A model generated the notes under the pieces. It was not told the DNA's origin and searched no databases. It saw only the letters and a list, made by a program, of their open reading frames with translations. From Synchiropus splendidus (taxonomy: Eukaryota > Chordata > Actinopteri > Syngnathiformes > Callionymidae): a stretch of DNA of 64,000 bases. Of this stretch, positions 32,734-44,524 are shown piece after piece; the stretch's first letter is position 1; the number at the start of each line of letters is the position of its first letter. The position numbers and the translations under genes were made by a program. The stretch spans positions 10,851,001 to 10,915,000 of the forward strand of contig NC_071336.1 in assembly GCF_027744825.2 (NCBI RefSeq), in the 5' to 3' direction.

Positions 32734-33487
32734 CAGGGGTTCTTAACCGTTTTGATCTCGGGGCCCATCTTTCCCAGAACAAATGGGCCCAAGCCCCATT
32801 CAAGTAATAGAACTGATTCATGACTCTTGATTTCATTTGAGATCAACAACCATATTTAATCTACAAACATTTAAACAAACCAAAAGCTTGAAATGACATG
32901 AAACCATGGGACCATCGCAAAGATAATTATTTGTCATCAAAAACCCCGAGCAGCAGCAGAACCAGGTGCAAGTCATGTTCGTCAAATTTACTATACGAAA
33001 AAAGGGAAAAAATAGACTTCATGCAAACTGTTGAGAAAATAGGAAAAACTGAATGAAATTCCGAATAAAATAATATAAAACCATGTCTAAATATCATAAA
33101 ATAAAAATAATATATGTTATTTAAGCTCCAAAGACGATATAAGTAAAGTGTAAGTGAAAGTATCGCCATAAAATGTTCTAATTAATTTTCAAAACTGCTT
33201 CAACAGGTGCTTTCATGAACAGTGTTTACTGTTTGGGGGGCACCTTCACTTTCTTTATGATTTTTTCTTTTCAAGAACTTCTCCATAGTTGGTAACTATC
33301 ACAGATTTGCAGCTGTCATGTCAATTCAGTGACACGCTACTGCCACCACATGTGGTTAATGTATCAAAACTCAGTGTCTCGCGACCCTCACAGCCCAAAG
33401 GTGTAAAACAAAAAAAACATTTAGCGGCCCTCTAGGAGGCGCTCGCGGCCCAACCATGGGCCCTGGCCCTACGGTTAAGAATCAGTG
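32734..33487. mobile_element. non-autonomous hAT transposon (MITE), 754 bp
   Basis: The 5' end CAGGGGTTCTTAACCG and the 3' end CGGTTAAGAATCAGTG form terminal inverted repeats, with 11 consecutive matching bases plus the terminal CA/TG. They are flanked by 8-bp target duplications ACATAAAC (32726-32733) and ACATGAAC (33488-33495), differing at one base. Size of duplication and CA...TG ends are typical of hAT elements. No transposase is present, and the inner ORF of 80 codons is not recognisable. GGGGCCCAT and GGCCC...GGGCCC palindromic blocks lie inside each end. Confidence 0.85.
33429..33443 (+). promoter_or_regulatory. CTCF-like motif inside the hAT element
   Basis: CCTCTAGGAGGCGCT matches the CTCF core at 11 of 13 positions, in + orientation, near the 3' end of the transposon. 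It may be a motif spread by this TE family. Confidence 0.35.
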
Positions 33488-33845
33488 ACATGAACCACAC
33501 ATTCATCATTAAACAGTCATCACCATGTCACATCACCGATATCATCCACCGATCTTTTACTCATCAGCCTTCCAAAGTAGCAACCTTCGAATTCACCACA
33601 CATTATCTAACCAAACACCAAACCAATTAATTTATCCATCCAAGTGTGATCAGATGTTCATTGCTAATTTAAAGATCCAATTAATGTCCATTCATCCATC
33701 CATCCATTATTCAATAATCAACTGCCCTTCCCTCATCCATTATTCATCCAGCCCAGTATCCTTCAACCATAACTAGCATCCCTCTTCAACTGCTCCCTCA
33801 CCTGCCGTCTAGTCTACGTTTAACTCTCCAGTCAGCAAAATATCG

Positions 33846-33906
33846 TCCATCTAGGATACGCCCTCCATCATTATTATATCATCCATCTAGGATACGCCCT
33901 CCATCC
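33846..33906 (+). repeat. 25-bp direct repeat, period 36
   Basis: TCCATCTAGGATACGCCCTC plus CATC occurs at 33846-33870 and 33882-33906, separated by an AT-rich spacer. This is a recent small tandem duplication. Confidence 0.85.
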
Positions 33907-34710
33907 ATTCACCTCTCAGTTAGCCGTCCTTCAGACAGTTGAAGCTTTTACTGTTGGTCCACTCCCGTCTTCCTCTCCTCTCTGTCCATGAGCTGTCTGA
34001 GGGCGCATCGCTGGATCTTCAGCGCATTCACCTGCCTGAGGAGACAGATTGATAATCCACCTGGTTCCTGTCTCGTGTTCCACAGCGTCAGGATTCCAGA
34101 CTAGTAAAGTGGGTCCCTTCTTCACCGTGTGCGTTTGTCTTGTCAGGCTTTGCTGTTTCATTGTGTCCAAGTCTGGCATCGGACTTTGGGACTCTGAGAA
34201 GTTTGTACCATTTGTTGGACTCAGTCTAATACATGGATTGTGAATTCTTAAATTGAGCTGTCAGTAAGATCTTTTCACGCTCGCACTTGGCTTCCCTCAG
34301 ATTTGTAAAAGCAGAACATTATGTCAGCTAAACAAATGTTCATCCATCCTGACTCTGGACTACTCATCTATTCAAAATCAACTCATCCGTCTGTAACAAT
34401 CCCAACATGCAGTGCTCTGCCAGAGCGTCATATCTTGGAATGTCATTCTGAAATATCGCAGCACAGTCTTTACACCATTGTGCTTCTCCATGTTCAGGTG
34501 CTAGTGATGCTCCTCGTCTTTGTATTTTAAACCTCGGCATTAAAACAACAACAACATGGAGTCTGTTTACTGTTGTGTTGATAGAGGGAATTAAAGACTC
34601 CGCAGTTTCCCACAAACATTTACATACATTTCATCCTTGTTTTCCCAGCCTGGAATTACAGCGACGTTCCGACCGTCCCGGGTTCTCATGTATGTGAAGA
34701 AACAGGTGTT

Positions 34711-34712
<2 letters not shown>

Positions 34713-34763
<51 letters not shown>
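34713..34763. repeat. (GT)n-(GA)n compound microsatellite
   Basis: About 18 GT units are followed directly by about 8 GA units. Confidence 0.95.
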
Positions 34764-34859
34764 CCCAGGGGGAGGGGCTTCATTGAAGGGTCCTGGATTA
34801 ACAACAGCAGCAGTTTCCCATGAACATCCTGGACATTAACATACGGCACAGACAGACGT

Positions 34860-34928
34860 AGACCTCCTCCTGCACCTCCTCCTGCACCTCCTGAACCTCC
34901 TCCTGCAGCACCTGCTCCTCCTCCTTCA
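34860..34928. repeat. CTCCTGCAC-type minisatellite
   Basis: Imperfect tandem units of ACCTCCTCCTGC occur about five times. Confidence 0.85.
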
Positions 34929-37160
34929 TGAATTAAAGGTCCAGTCTAGACCTTGATCACAGTGATTCACCGCTATAGGAATGTCAGGGGGCTCTGAGGT
35001 GAGGAGGTCTTTCATTTGAACCGCACTCCCCGCTATTACCCGTCCTGCTTCCCTCCCTCCCTCCCTTCTCTCCTCCCACACACTGATGTTCACCTCAGAA
35101 CGTGTCCTCCTGCCAACTTCCCATCAGCCCCGTGATTTATGTCCGTGATGAATTCTTGGTGGAGGCGGATCAGCTGAAATATGATCCAGAGACGCTCCAG
35201 TCTGGCCTGCAGAGAGACGATCGGCGTGCGGGGAAGAGTTTGGATTTTCCGGATTTGAGAAATGTGGCTCGATGGATGCATCATGTCCTGACAAAGATGA
35301 TAGGCTGACTTTGGTCTGATGGCGACTTGTCACTTCGGTTGAATGTAGCCACTACTACAGCTCCTTCAAGGATAGGAACTCATATCCTGCGTCTCAGTTA
35401 TCAGCAACAACTGCCACTGCTACCTCTGCCAAGGCTTCTGTCATGTGACCTGGTTGTCAGTCGATTAACAGATGAAATCTCTGCTAATATTCTTCTTCAA
35501 TTGCTGAGTTGTTCCACCAACAGATCCAGAAAGTCCACAGCATAGTTGATTTGCAGTATCTGATGACACAGTTCAGACAGGCAAAACACTGCGTTGCAAA
35601 AAATAATAAGGGTGGAACTAGGTGGCTTGATGGAGCGAAGGCTTCTAACACCTTTCAAATTTAGATAAAACTTTACGTCCGGTTAAACCCAATAATCCCC
35701 TTACTATATGAAATAACCCCAAACTCTAGAAATGCCCTTCAGGCCATTTCTATTCAATTTTCTTTCCAACCTGCACCACAGGTAATAAAACCTCGGTCAT
35801 ACTGTATTGCAACAATGACAAAAATAATACGTTTGCAAACTTGGTTGTTATGTAATCTGTCCAAATAAGCAACTTCTCACAGCTTGTGAGTGCAGCAAAA
35901 CCTCATCAAACAAAACAACAGAAATCCCAGCTGCCTAACTTGCCTGTCTCCGCCTCTCATACATGCTACGTATGTGACCCAAACCACATGCATCACTGAG
36001 TGCGGTTACATGCAGAGTGTAGCCTGATGAAAGCGATAGCTACATCAGTGTACTACATCCGTGGCGCCGCGAGCTCTTCAGTCCTTCTGGTTCTGCTGTC
36101 AGTAGAAGAACAGGCGAAACAGACAGGTAGTGAGGAGCCGAGCACAGAGTCGCACTTTTGATCACCAGATAGTGCCTCGACTTACTAAACAACCATGCTA
36201 ACAGTGGCTAGCATGGTGGCAACGCTGTCTCCTAAGAACAACAAATTTTGTCCTCTAAACTTCTTGTGAGAACCGATCAAAACACCCTGCGAGAATGCAG
36301 CTGAAGACAAAGCTACATCATCGTCGTCGTGAGTTGCAAAACAAAGGTTTGTCACATGTTCGCCACACACATCGGCTTAGACAGAGGAACTCGCATACTG
36401 CGTCAGGTTACGCAAATGACTTCTCGATTGCATCCAAGTTTATTAGACATCATAAGCGTGACTAGGAGTTTTTTATTTTTTTACTTCCGCCGTGTAGCTG
36501 AAGCTCCCTTAGCATTATCCAGGTCCTACAGTGCGAAAAAGAGAAATTTCTCTCCAGTGGTCGGTCATAGCTGTTTACATACATTCTAAAAGTCCAAACT
36601 TGGCAGGGCTAACGCAACAATTTTGTTTTTCTGAGCTGTCATGCGCTCGCTGTGAGAGCCAGACCTGACAAATCAAGCCAGAATAATCTATCAGTAAAGC
36701 AATATCCAGCGCCTACATGCTCAACGATCGTACCTTTAATCTTTACCTTTCAGTTCTCCCCTTTTTGATTGTTATCATGCCTTTATCAGCATCTTTGCTG
36801 TTTTATAACTGGATTTGTGTCACAGGTTGTCATCCTCTATTTCAGGACTGCACTTCTCAACGAGGGCCTTATGAATAAATTGATGGATATTGAACCTAAG
36901 CAACAAACGAGGGACTGCAGGTGCAAGGTCTTTTTTCTGTGGAGGTTTTCTAACCAGCTGGTATCTGCAGATCACGCGTCGAACCCCTGACCACGTGGAA
37001 CTGTATCGCCTCTCCTTTTCCAGTTTGACTAACAGGCAGGACCGCCACCCGCTTTTGGCTGCAAAACATTTCGTTCAGAGAATACGTTTTTCTCACACTG
37101 TTGTGCATTGGCAACAATAAAATGAGCACTTGCCGCTCTCAGGACCTTCCATGAACTAGT

Positions 37161-37177
37161 CTGCCCTCTAGTGACAG
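37161..37177 (-). promoter_or_regulatory. CTCF-like motif, minus orientation
   Basis: CTGCCCTCTAGTGACAG is close to the reverse CTCF core (GCCCTCTAGTGGC type), with one clear mismatch. Confidence 0.4.
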
Positions 37178-37284
37178 CCTCCAGTACTCTCCACAGCGCA
37201 CGCTCATCAGGACTGCACGTTTGACATGTCTGTGTGTATGTGTGAATCTTTTCAAATGTCTTTCAGCGGCTCTCCGTTGATGTT

Positions 37285-37445
37285 TTTTTTCCCCCTGTTC
37301 TTCATGCAAATGCACTTTATTAACTTCAATGAGCTTGAAGGCGGCTGCAGGTTTGTTAATGAATGCTGTCACATCTGTAAGTAAGAGCGAGGCTGCGGCA
37401 CCATCACACCTGCGTGACATTAGCATGCTAACCACCTGCAGGTGT
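37285..37445. promoter_or_regulatory. candidate conserved non-coding element with octamer motif
   Basis: Contains ATGCAAAT (POU octamer), TTATTAACTTCAATGAGC, a GTTAATGAATGC block, CATCTG E-box and paired GCATGC/CACCTGCAGGTG palindromes. It is repeat-free. A 137-codon minus-strand ORF covers it but resembles no protein and ends in a His/Arg-rich low-complexity tail. Confidence 0.4.
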
Positions 37446-37827
37446 GTGTGTGGGTCCCTGTGTTCCCAAACACAACTCCTCAGATTATAGAACGTGTCGG
37501 TGGTTCCTTCAAAAGGTTGATCAGAAAATCTCATGTTGTTACAGTTTCTCACTTCCTCACCTGCTGAACACTATTAATGATAATGGCTTCCAGATCCCCA
37601 GTCAGCTCCAGCGCGGGGTTGCAGGTCATTTATAAGCCTGGTATGTTTGCTCAGTCTCCACAGTCCAGGGCACCCGCGGAGGACTTCGGCTGATAGTCCA
37701 CACTCACTCTTGGCAATCCAGGAAGTTCCTGAAACATTTTGTTTTGCTGTTTCATGACAATCTCAAGATAAATATCTTAATATGTTAATGAGCAGCTTAA
37801 TGTGCACTTGTACATGGACAGTAAGTG

Positions 37828-37885
37828 CCCCCCCCCCCCCCCCCCCCCCCCCCACACACACATATATATATATATTTACACATAT
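37828..37885. repeat. C26 homopolymer followed by (CA)n-(TA)n
   Basis: An uninterrupted run of 26 C (37828-37853) runs directly into ACACACACATATATATATAT. The minus strand is a G26 run able to form G-quadruplexes. Assembly or polymerase slippage may affect its length. Confidence 0.95.
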
Positions 37886-38207
37886 ATATAGATACACATA
37901 GTCTCAATGAATCGCAGTTTATTCATATAAGAATACTTGCCACATGAATTTGGTATATTACTGAATCAAATCATGGACTTATACATACATTTAAACAACA
38001 AAATATTTGCAAAGTTTACTTTGCATCAGTTTGACAATAGCACAATAAATCAGGATGGTGGCTATACTCACGTTTTTATATCACCTTTTAAAAACTAAAG
38101 CTCTTTTAATGTCTTGAAAATATTTGTATAAAAATTTCAATTTTAAAAGAATTTCAAGTACATTCAGTGTAGTGGAAACCCTGTCAATTGTGTAGCAAAA
38201 CAAACAA

Positions 38208-38243
38208 AACAAAAGCAAACAGATGCTTTTGTTTGCTTTTGTT
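38208..38243. repeat. 14-bp inverted repeat (hairpin) with 8-nt loop
   Basis: AACAAAAGCAAACA at 38208-38221 is perfectly complementary to TGTTTGCTTTTGTT at 38230-38243. The A/T-rich arms each include AAAGCAAACA, a forkhead-like sequence. Confidence 0.8.
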
Positions 38244-38387
38244 CAGGGATTCCTCCATGTTTGTTGTTGTTGTTGTTGTTATCATCCTAGCTGCCACGTG
38301 TCTTATGCATCAGTGGACCAGGAACTCCTGCGCTTACAAAGGTTCCCTGTTGTCTGGAGAGCAAACTGTTAAATTAAAATGATTATA

Positions 38388-38438
38388 TTATATATATATC
38401 TATATATATAGATATATATATATAGATATATATATAGT
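38388..38438. repeat. TA / TATAGA low-complexity repeat
   Basis: TATATATC and TATATAGA units alternate in a self-complementary tract. Confidence 0.9.
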
Positions 38439-41431
38439 TTTGGAGATTCGTGTTACGTTTGTGTTGGTGAAGGAACAACGTGGTCTTGATGCAAAATCCT
38501 CAATAAAACCGACCTCAGGGGAGGAAACCAATTTAACGGCCGCACTGAGGGTAAAATACATGGAAACACAGATGGTGGAAGTTATAGCCAGGTGTGAATG
38601 TTGTTTCATTATTTGCCATTGTGTTTTTCTTTTGTGGTGACTGTTGTGGTTTCGTGGAAGAGCGTGGGTGTGTTTTCAGTAGGCAGTCAGATGCCCGGTG
38701 ATGTGGAGGAAGCCGGGAAGAAATGGTCGTAACTTACCAGCATAAATTGACGCACCAGAAACACGAAGCAGACTCTGGGCGTTCAAGTCCATCACTTCAG
38801 ATCTGTCAATCAACATCATGTGACTTCCCGCCCCTCATTCTTCCAAGAGCTTGACAAGGTCAGAACTCCTTTTGAAATCCATGAGGTGCCGCGAGGCTCA
38901 GCCCCAGAGGGACTTTGAAAACCTCCCTCTCTCTCGCGGGTGTTGGTGAGCAGAACATATGGCCCGGTCTTCAAGCCTGGCAAGTGGAAGCAGCTTAGCA
39001 CAAAGATTTCCTTCTAAATGACATAAAATGGCCCAGAGTCATCAGAAGAGTAACCTTCACTTTCATGAGCTCCGGCGAGACTCCTCTGATTCCACTGGAG
39101 GTCCAATCCTTTGGATGCTAGCGGCCCCAGATGGCACTAGGACTGCAGCAACGGAAGGATGAGAGAGTAAAAACACTCCCATATGTGTTTCTGTTTCTCT
39201 TCATTAACTCACAGATGAGCAGAAGCACGGGCAGTTGTGTCGTCGGAGACGGCCATTTTGGTAACAGCCAATGAATCAATGGAATAAAGGACCGACATCA
39301 CTCGACTGAAGTCAAATTAGTTCATGGACAAATGAATGATTTCTATTTCTTCTGTTTTTGCGCACGAAATTTGCCAACTTCTGATGTGCTCTGGCCACTC
39401 AGGCCTACTCTGTGGTACATTAACTACATAAACAAGAACACTATTGCGCAACACTGAAGTATCAGGACGTGTGTACCAAGCACACATCAATAGATGTTAC
39501 TAACTAATAACCCTGGTAACTGTGTCGGCTTAAGGATTCCAGATGCCATAAACTGCCCTTACACTAGCAAAACGATTGTTTACTTTATTTATTTACTTTG
39601 GAATTGAAGCGAGCAGTGGATCTCTTGACAATGACGGACCTAGGAGGCTGATCCTGGAACAATGAACATGTCTTCCTTCTCAGCGCTCTCCCGCGTGCTA
39701 GCAGTAAACGGCTTTGACCACTCATCTATTGTGAATTCAGCGAAGCAGAGAGTTGGCTCTAACTTGAGATGCTCACATTCTGGATGCAGTTCTTCAGTGT
39801 TCAAGTTCTGCGGCACGTGCAAGGCACCAGAAGTACACAGGTTGGAGTGAATGCAAGGTTTTCTGTAAACAGATGCATTTGCTGGGAATTATTTTTGAAA
39901 ACAGAGGGTGAATGTCAGTTTCTGACAACTGTCTAAACATAGGCTAGTGATGAACACATGAAGGTGTCTTTGTCATCATTCGTTTGTCTTAGATTTGGGG
40001 GCCCCAGTGAATTCTAAGGTGTGACATCATGACACATTTATGGTAATGGTAGAAAGCAATAATACTTATACAAATCATACTTATTTTACATTTTGATCTG
40101 TGAGTGCATTAAAACTGCCACCACAGGCACCACAAACCCCTGACCTACAAGCCCCCCCATCCCCTCCCTAACCAAATGGTTGCCATGTAGACAAAGTGCC
40201 CATTGTGCCACTGCCCTCATTCTTACAGCCTCAACAACACCCTGCAAGAACCAGCATCAATGATGAACGTCTGAAAAAGACTATTCAGAATAACAGACCA
40301 AATCATCATTTGAACCCAGAGGTTGTGTGCACCAGTCCTCTGCACCCACTGAATGCTTCCTGTATGCCTGTATGGATCACTAGCAGTTCTGCAGATCCTC
40401 CTCACCAGATCCTCAACCACTCAGGTGGCATCCGGCTCAGCAGACTTTAACCGGAATGATTTTCTCTTGAGGCGCAGCAGGAAATTCCAGCATCCGCCAA
40501 GCACACAATTCTGACATTTCTCACATGTGCAACATTTCTCGTCACACACACTCAGAGGAAAATGTGCAGCCAGTGACTCCTCTCCTCCGTGGATAAAGTA
40601 CCTGGAGAAGGTGTTGACCGGATCAGCCAGATGTTTCAGATCCAGTCTAGAGTGGGACCAGAAGTGTGTTTGACAGGGTTTGATAGAATTTGTGGCTGAA
40701 TTTGATTTAGTTTCTTCATGAAGTCTGAGGCGATAAACGCTACGACACCGAGGTCAGGAATATGTCTCGTATAAAAAATAACCATGAATGATGATTTCGT
40801 ATCATTTCACTCATAATCAGATGAAGACAAGTGTGGGATAGTTTGGGAAGGAAGTGATGACAGCTGTTGAAAGCCTGCCAGCCACGACCTCGGAGAGAGA
40901 TATGAAAACAACCTGATATAATGTCTGGGTTTGATTTGGGTAGAATTGCAATTTTAACTCATATTTCAGGTTAATATCTGGATCTGGTTAATTCTAGTCC
41001 AACAAGACCAAGCTCTCTCTTGGACGCCTACGAGCTGTCTGTAGACTCAGCACTCGGTCTTCAACTTATTACAGTTCTTCACCTACCAATTTATCTTTAA
41101 CTAATCTAAAAGGTAGCAAGTCTAGTTTGGGGATTCCAGATCTACGAACTCTGGGTGTCGTATCATCCTCTCAGCGTCGACCGCGGCTGGGTCCATATGG
41201 TCCAGTTTTATGGTCCAGTTTTACAGTATTTGAGGCTAGTGTGTCAAGTTTTCTTCATGTCATTGTCTGGAATCACCAACTCTTGTGTTATTGATCAGTA
41301 ATTTTTAGTTTTTGTGTTTGACAGACAAATGGCATCGGGTAGTGAAGGTCTGGGTCACAGTGGTCCAGGTTTAGACCACTGTAATGAGGCTAGTCACAAC
41401 CACTAAAACTGGGGTAGGCCGCATTATGTAC

Positions 41432-42239
41432 AAGTGACGTGGGTGAGGTTTATGGCTGGTGAGGCACTGACTTCATAACTATCAGATTTACAAACACATG
41501 AACCCTACAGAGTAGCTTATTCACCATTTGACTGGCAGCAGTTAACAGGTTATGTTTCAAATCTCATATCAGCTTTTTGACATGCAAACTGCAGTATACA
41601 AAAAGCACATTAATTCAAACAACAACGACAACAACAAAAAACATTATCATGGTCTTACCCTAGTTCCTGCTTCGATTGAAAGTCCAGTTTAGGTAATTGT
41701 TAGAGTTTAGATATGTAATCCTCCATTTTGAAAGTGAGGCCGAATTACAAGAAAAGATAAGCGAATAGCTGCACTTGACTAGTGCCCCGGACCATGAGGC
41801 AGGAGAACTGCCTCACTTTGTGGCTTTATGCGTCCGTTTTATGATCGCTCAGCACAAGAAACTAGTAACACACATACAGTTCTTGACAAAAAAAACACCA
41901 TTCATTATATGCATCAGCTATACAATAGAAATGTAGTTGGTATAGCAAGTGTTTGAACATTTTAATAGCGATATACAGAGAGACAGCAGCACGTTCTCAC
42001 TGCAGAGCATGTCAGCATGGTTAGTCGAGTCAGTGCGCCATCCATGGTGAGGCTCAGCAGGTGGCTGCCTCACCACGCTTCGCTTCTCAGTATTTGAACA
42101 GTGAATGTGAAAATTCTGCCATTTTGAATAAAAATAAAGTGTCAAATCAGTGGATAAATATAACCATTTCATATATTTTTTCATTTTACATTATTTTTCT
42201 TTCCAAGATTGACAGGTGAGGCGGGGCTGCACGTCACTG
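41432..42239. mobile_element. non-autonomous hAT transposon (MITE), 808 bp
   Basis: The 5' end AAGTGACGTGGGTGAGG and the 3' end ...GCACGTCACTG (reverse complement CAGTGACGTGC) form short terminal inverted repeats sharing AGTGACGTG. Flanking 8-bp target duplications are TTATGTAC (41424-41431) and CTATGTAC (42240-42247), with seven of eight bases equal. The subterminal GGTGAGGCACTGACTTC and GGTGAGGCGGGGC are characteristic of a hAT group common in fish. There is no transposase ORF. The first base has probably mutated from C to A. Confidence 0.82.
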
Positions 42240-42247
42240 CTATGTAC

Positions 42248-43559
42248 AGTGATTATTGTGTGAGGCCATCACGTCCAAAGGACAGAAGAAGAAAAAAGTC
42301 GTAAGAAAAAAGTATTTTTGCATGTTTTATTTGTATTGGGGGGACAAGAAATAGTGAATAAAATGTGCCTCATCAGAATAATTTAACATGACTGTTCAAT
42401 ATAATGTGTGTTCATTGCTATGGAATGAGGAAAAAACTGAATGAAACTAGCTTGCGAGTAATATTTAGAATTTAAATGGTTATTAATGATTTTGTTTATT
42501 TATTGTTTTGCATCTATACAGGCTAAGGGCTGCCTGTGGCCCTTGTCTGCTCTGAAAGGTAGGGTTAACATCAGCCAACGTTGGGCATGTTCTGAACTTT
42601 GTAGGTCAAGTTCAAGAGGACCTGGTTACAGGTTCTTCATCTCAGGTCCTCGGTTTCAAGTGCAGGTTCAACAGCTCTCACTCTTCCTAGTCATGAGAGC
42701 TAACAGGTGCTAGTACAGCAGGTCCCAGTTTCACAGGTCTGCAGCTCACTGAGACTCACCAACGGTCCCCGGACACTCATCCCTGCAGGCAGTCTTTAGG
42801 TCAAAGATCATCTATCTGAGATCCGGGAACTATGTAGCTCGGAGGAAGCGGTGCCACAAGCAGACGAAGGTCGGGGCACCTCCATCATGGCCCTGCACCT
42901 CCAGCGCCTCCTCCTCCTCGGCAGCCATCTGACGTGAGGTAACATGTGAGGGCGAGCTTCCATCTGTCTCTGCTGCTTGCTAGCAGAAGGTGCAGCTAAT
43001 GAGGCTTGATTTGCTACTGCACCTGCCGCCAATCTGTGTGTGTGTGTGTGTGTGTGTCCCGCCCCCACTCACCCTCCAGGTGTAATCATTGGTTATCCAG
43101 TGTGAGAGCCTGCAGGATGATGGACCCTGGGAATTCATTAGGAAGCAGGTGAGACTGTGGGTCTGCTCAGCTCTCGGACCTGCAAACACTCAGTGGTTGT
43201 TTGAGGACCTCCAACTCAAAGGATGTCGGATCTGAGGGAAGATGAGGAGATTGTTTACGTCCAGATGGTGGGTGTGTGGACCTCCTACACATGTTCCCTG
43301 TCACAGATACCATTTGACGCGAGAACTCTTCAGGGACCGGTTATTCCGGACCATTGAGTCCAGATCAAAACCAGCTCCTTTAGAGGCGCGTCCACTGTTC
43401 TTGGGCATCTGATCTGTTCCTAGCGCACGCACTGATCATGTCTCTCCCTTTCTGTGCCTCGCTCTCTTTCACACACACATCTTCACACACCAAAACAAAA
43501 GCACGGGTAATCTGCTCGATGACATCATCGCCCACGAACACTGCGTGCCACTCCGGATT
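42248..43559. other. intergenic region without recognised gene
   Basis: Unique sequence with a (TG)n repeat at 43031-43058 and a CACACACA stretch near 43470. No exon recognised. Confidence 0.6.
43031..43058. repeat. (TG)n microsatellite
   Basis: About 13 TG units. Confidence 0.9.
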
Positions 43560-43700
43560 ATTTTCAAATTAGCTGCTCCATTCAGGCCCAAATTAGATCT
43601 TGCATATTAATGAGCTGCCATGAGGTGTGGCTAATTCTTAATTATCACTTCTGATTTAGAGACGCTAAACTCAGATGGACGTTTGTTCAAACAAACGTTT
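43560..43700. promoter_or_regulatory. candidate conserved non-coding element, homeodomain-rich
   Basis: Within 130 bp are CAAATTAGCTG, CAAATTAGATC, GCATATTAATGAGC, GGCTAATTCTTAATTATC and GATTTAGA: several TAATT/ATTA cores in otherwise complex sequence. It ends with a perfect 9-bp-arm inverted repeat (43679-43698) whose arms ACGTTTGTT/AACAAACGT contain forkhead-like AAACAAAC. This density strongly suggests a developmental enhancer. Confidence 0.45.
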
Positions 43701-44127
43701 GCTTACATCTACAGCATGTTACCCTGAAGGCTCGGCCTTCCATGTCGCCTATAGAGCTGAATTCATCTCGGACAGTTGCTTCATTGACACTTTCTTTACT
43801 GGTTACACAGTAGTGTCACCGTCTGAGATAAAAACTGATGCAGCGTGTTTATTCTGTTATGTTTTTTTTCATGTATGAATTATTAACAGTATTGAAAATC
43901 ACTTCTCTCATGAAACCAGGAGTGTGATCTGTCTCTGAACTTAAACTGTCACATAGCACAAGGCCCACAAATCGTTGCTTAAAAAGATGTCAAACTGAAG
44001 TCCAGACTGATGTAAGCAGAAGAGGCGGCTCTCTGGAATCACACCAGGACGAGGATGTCCCATCGGGACCGTTTGTTTCCATTTCACATTCCCTCTGCGG
44101 TGGGAAGACAGTGGCTGTCAGGGTGGA

Positions 44128-44143
44128 CCGCCCTCTGCTGGCC
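44128..44143 (-). promoter_or_regulatory. strong CTCF-like motif, minus orientation
   Basis: CCGCCCTCTGCTGGCC reverse-complements to GGCCAGCAGAGGGCGG. It contains CCAGCAGAGGGCG, an exact match to the CTCF core CCASYAGRKGGCR. Confidence 0.6.
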
Positions 44144-44314
44144 GAGGACCTCTTCTCCCCTTCAACTGGTTCTTAAATGAAACTTTTCAATGAGTGAGAG
44201 GCTTGAATATTTGACCAGTTCAAAATGGTATACGATTGTTGGGAGGATTTGGAAAATAAAAATGTGAATTTACTTCCCATTTTTTATTTCATTTTATTTC
44301 ATTTTCACATCATT

Positions 44315-44420
44315 TACTTCAGATTCATTAAGCGATTGTTTAAAGCTTTTATCAACCGGCCATTAATTAAAGTGAAGAGTACTTTCCATATGCAAGCAGA
44401 CGCTCCGCGTGTGTGTGCGC
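44315..44420. promoter_or_regulatory. candidate conserved non-coding element
   Basis: CATTAAGCGATTG, TTTATCAACCGGCCATTAATTAAAGTG and CATATGCAAG form a compact homeodomain/POU-like cluster in repeat-free sequence. Confidence 0.35.
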
Positions 44421-44524
44421 TTGAGAATGGGGGTTCGATCGCCGTGCAGGTGGCTGCCCCCGCAGGCAGATGGGACCAGTGCAGATCTGTGAAGTTCTCT
44501 CTTCAGTTTCAAGCTGCACCGATG

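Larger units (their letters stand above)
33496..37100. other. intergenic region without recognised gene
   Basis: This stretch holds ATCC-rich simple sequence (33490-33780), a 25-bp direct repeat (33846-33906), a GT/GA microsatellite (34713-34763) and a CTCCTG minisatellite (34860-34925). The segment 35560-36600 has a mosaic, repeat-like look that I could not assign. No protein family resemblance in any frame. Confidence 0.6.
37446..41423. other. intergenic region without recognised gene
   Basis: No coding exon recognised. It holds the C homopolymer, AT-rich sequence with TA/TAGA repeats and a 14-bp-arm hairpin. Confidence 0.6.

Noticed and set aside
37139..37552. 137-codon minus-strand ORF
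   Set aside because: It covers a candidate enhancer and a CTCF-like motif, has a low-complexity tail and no family match.
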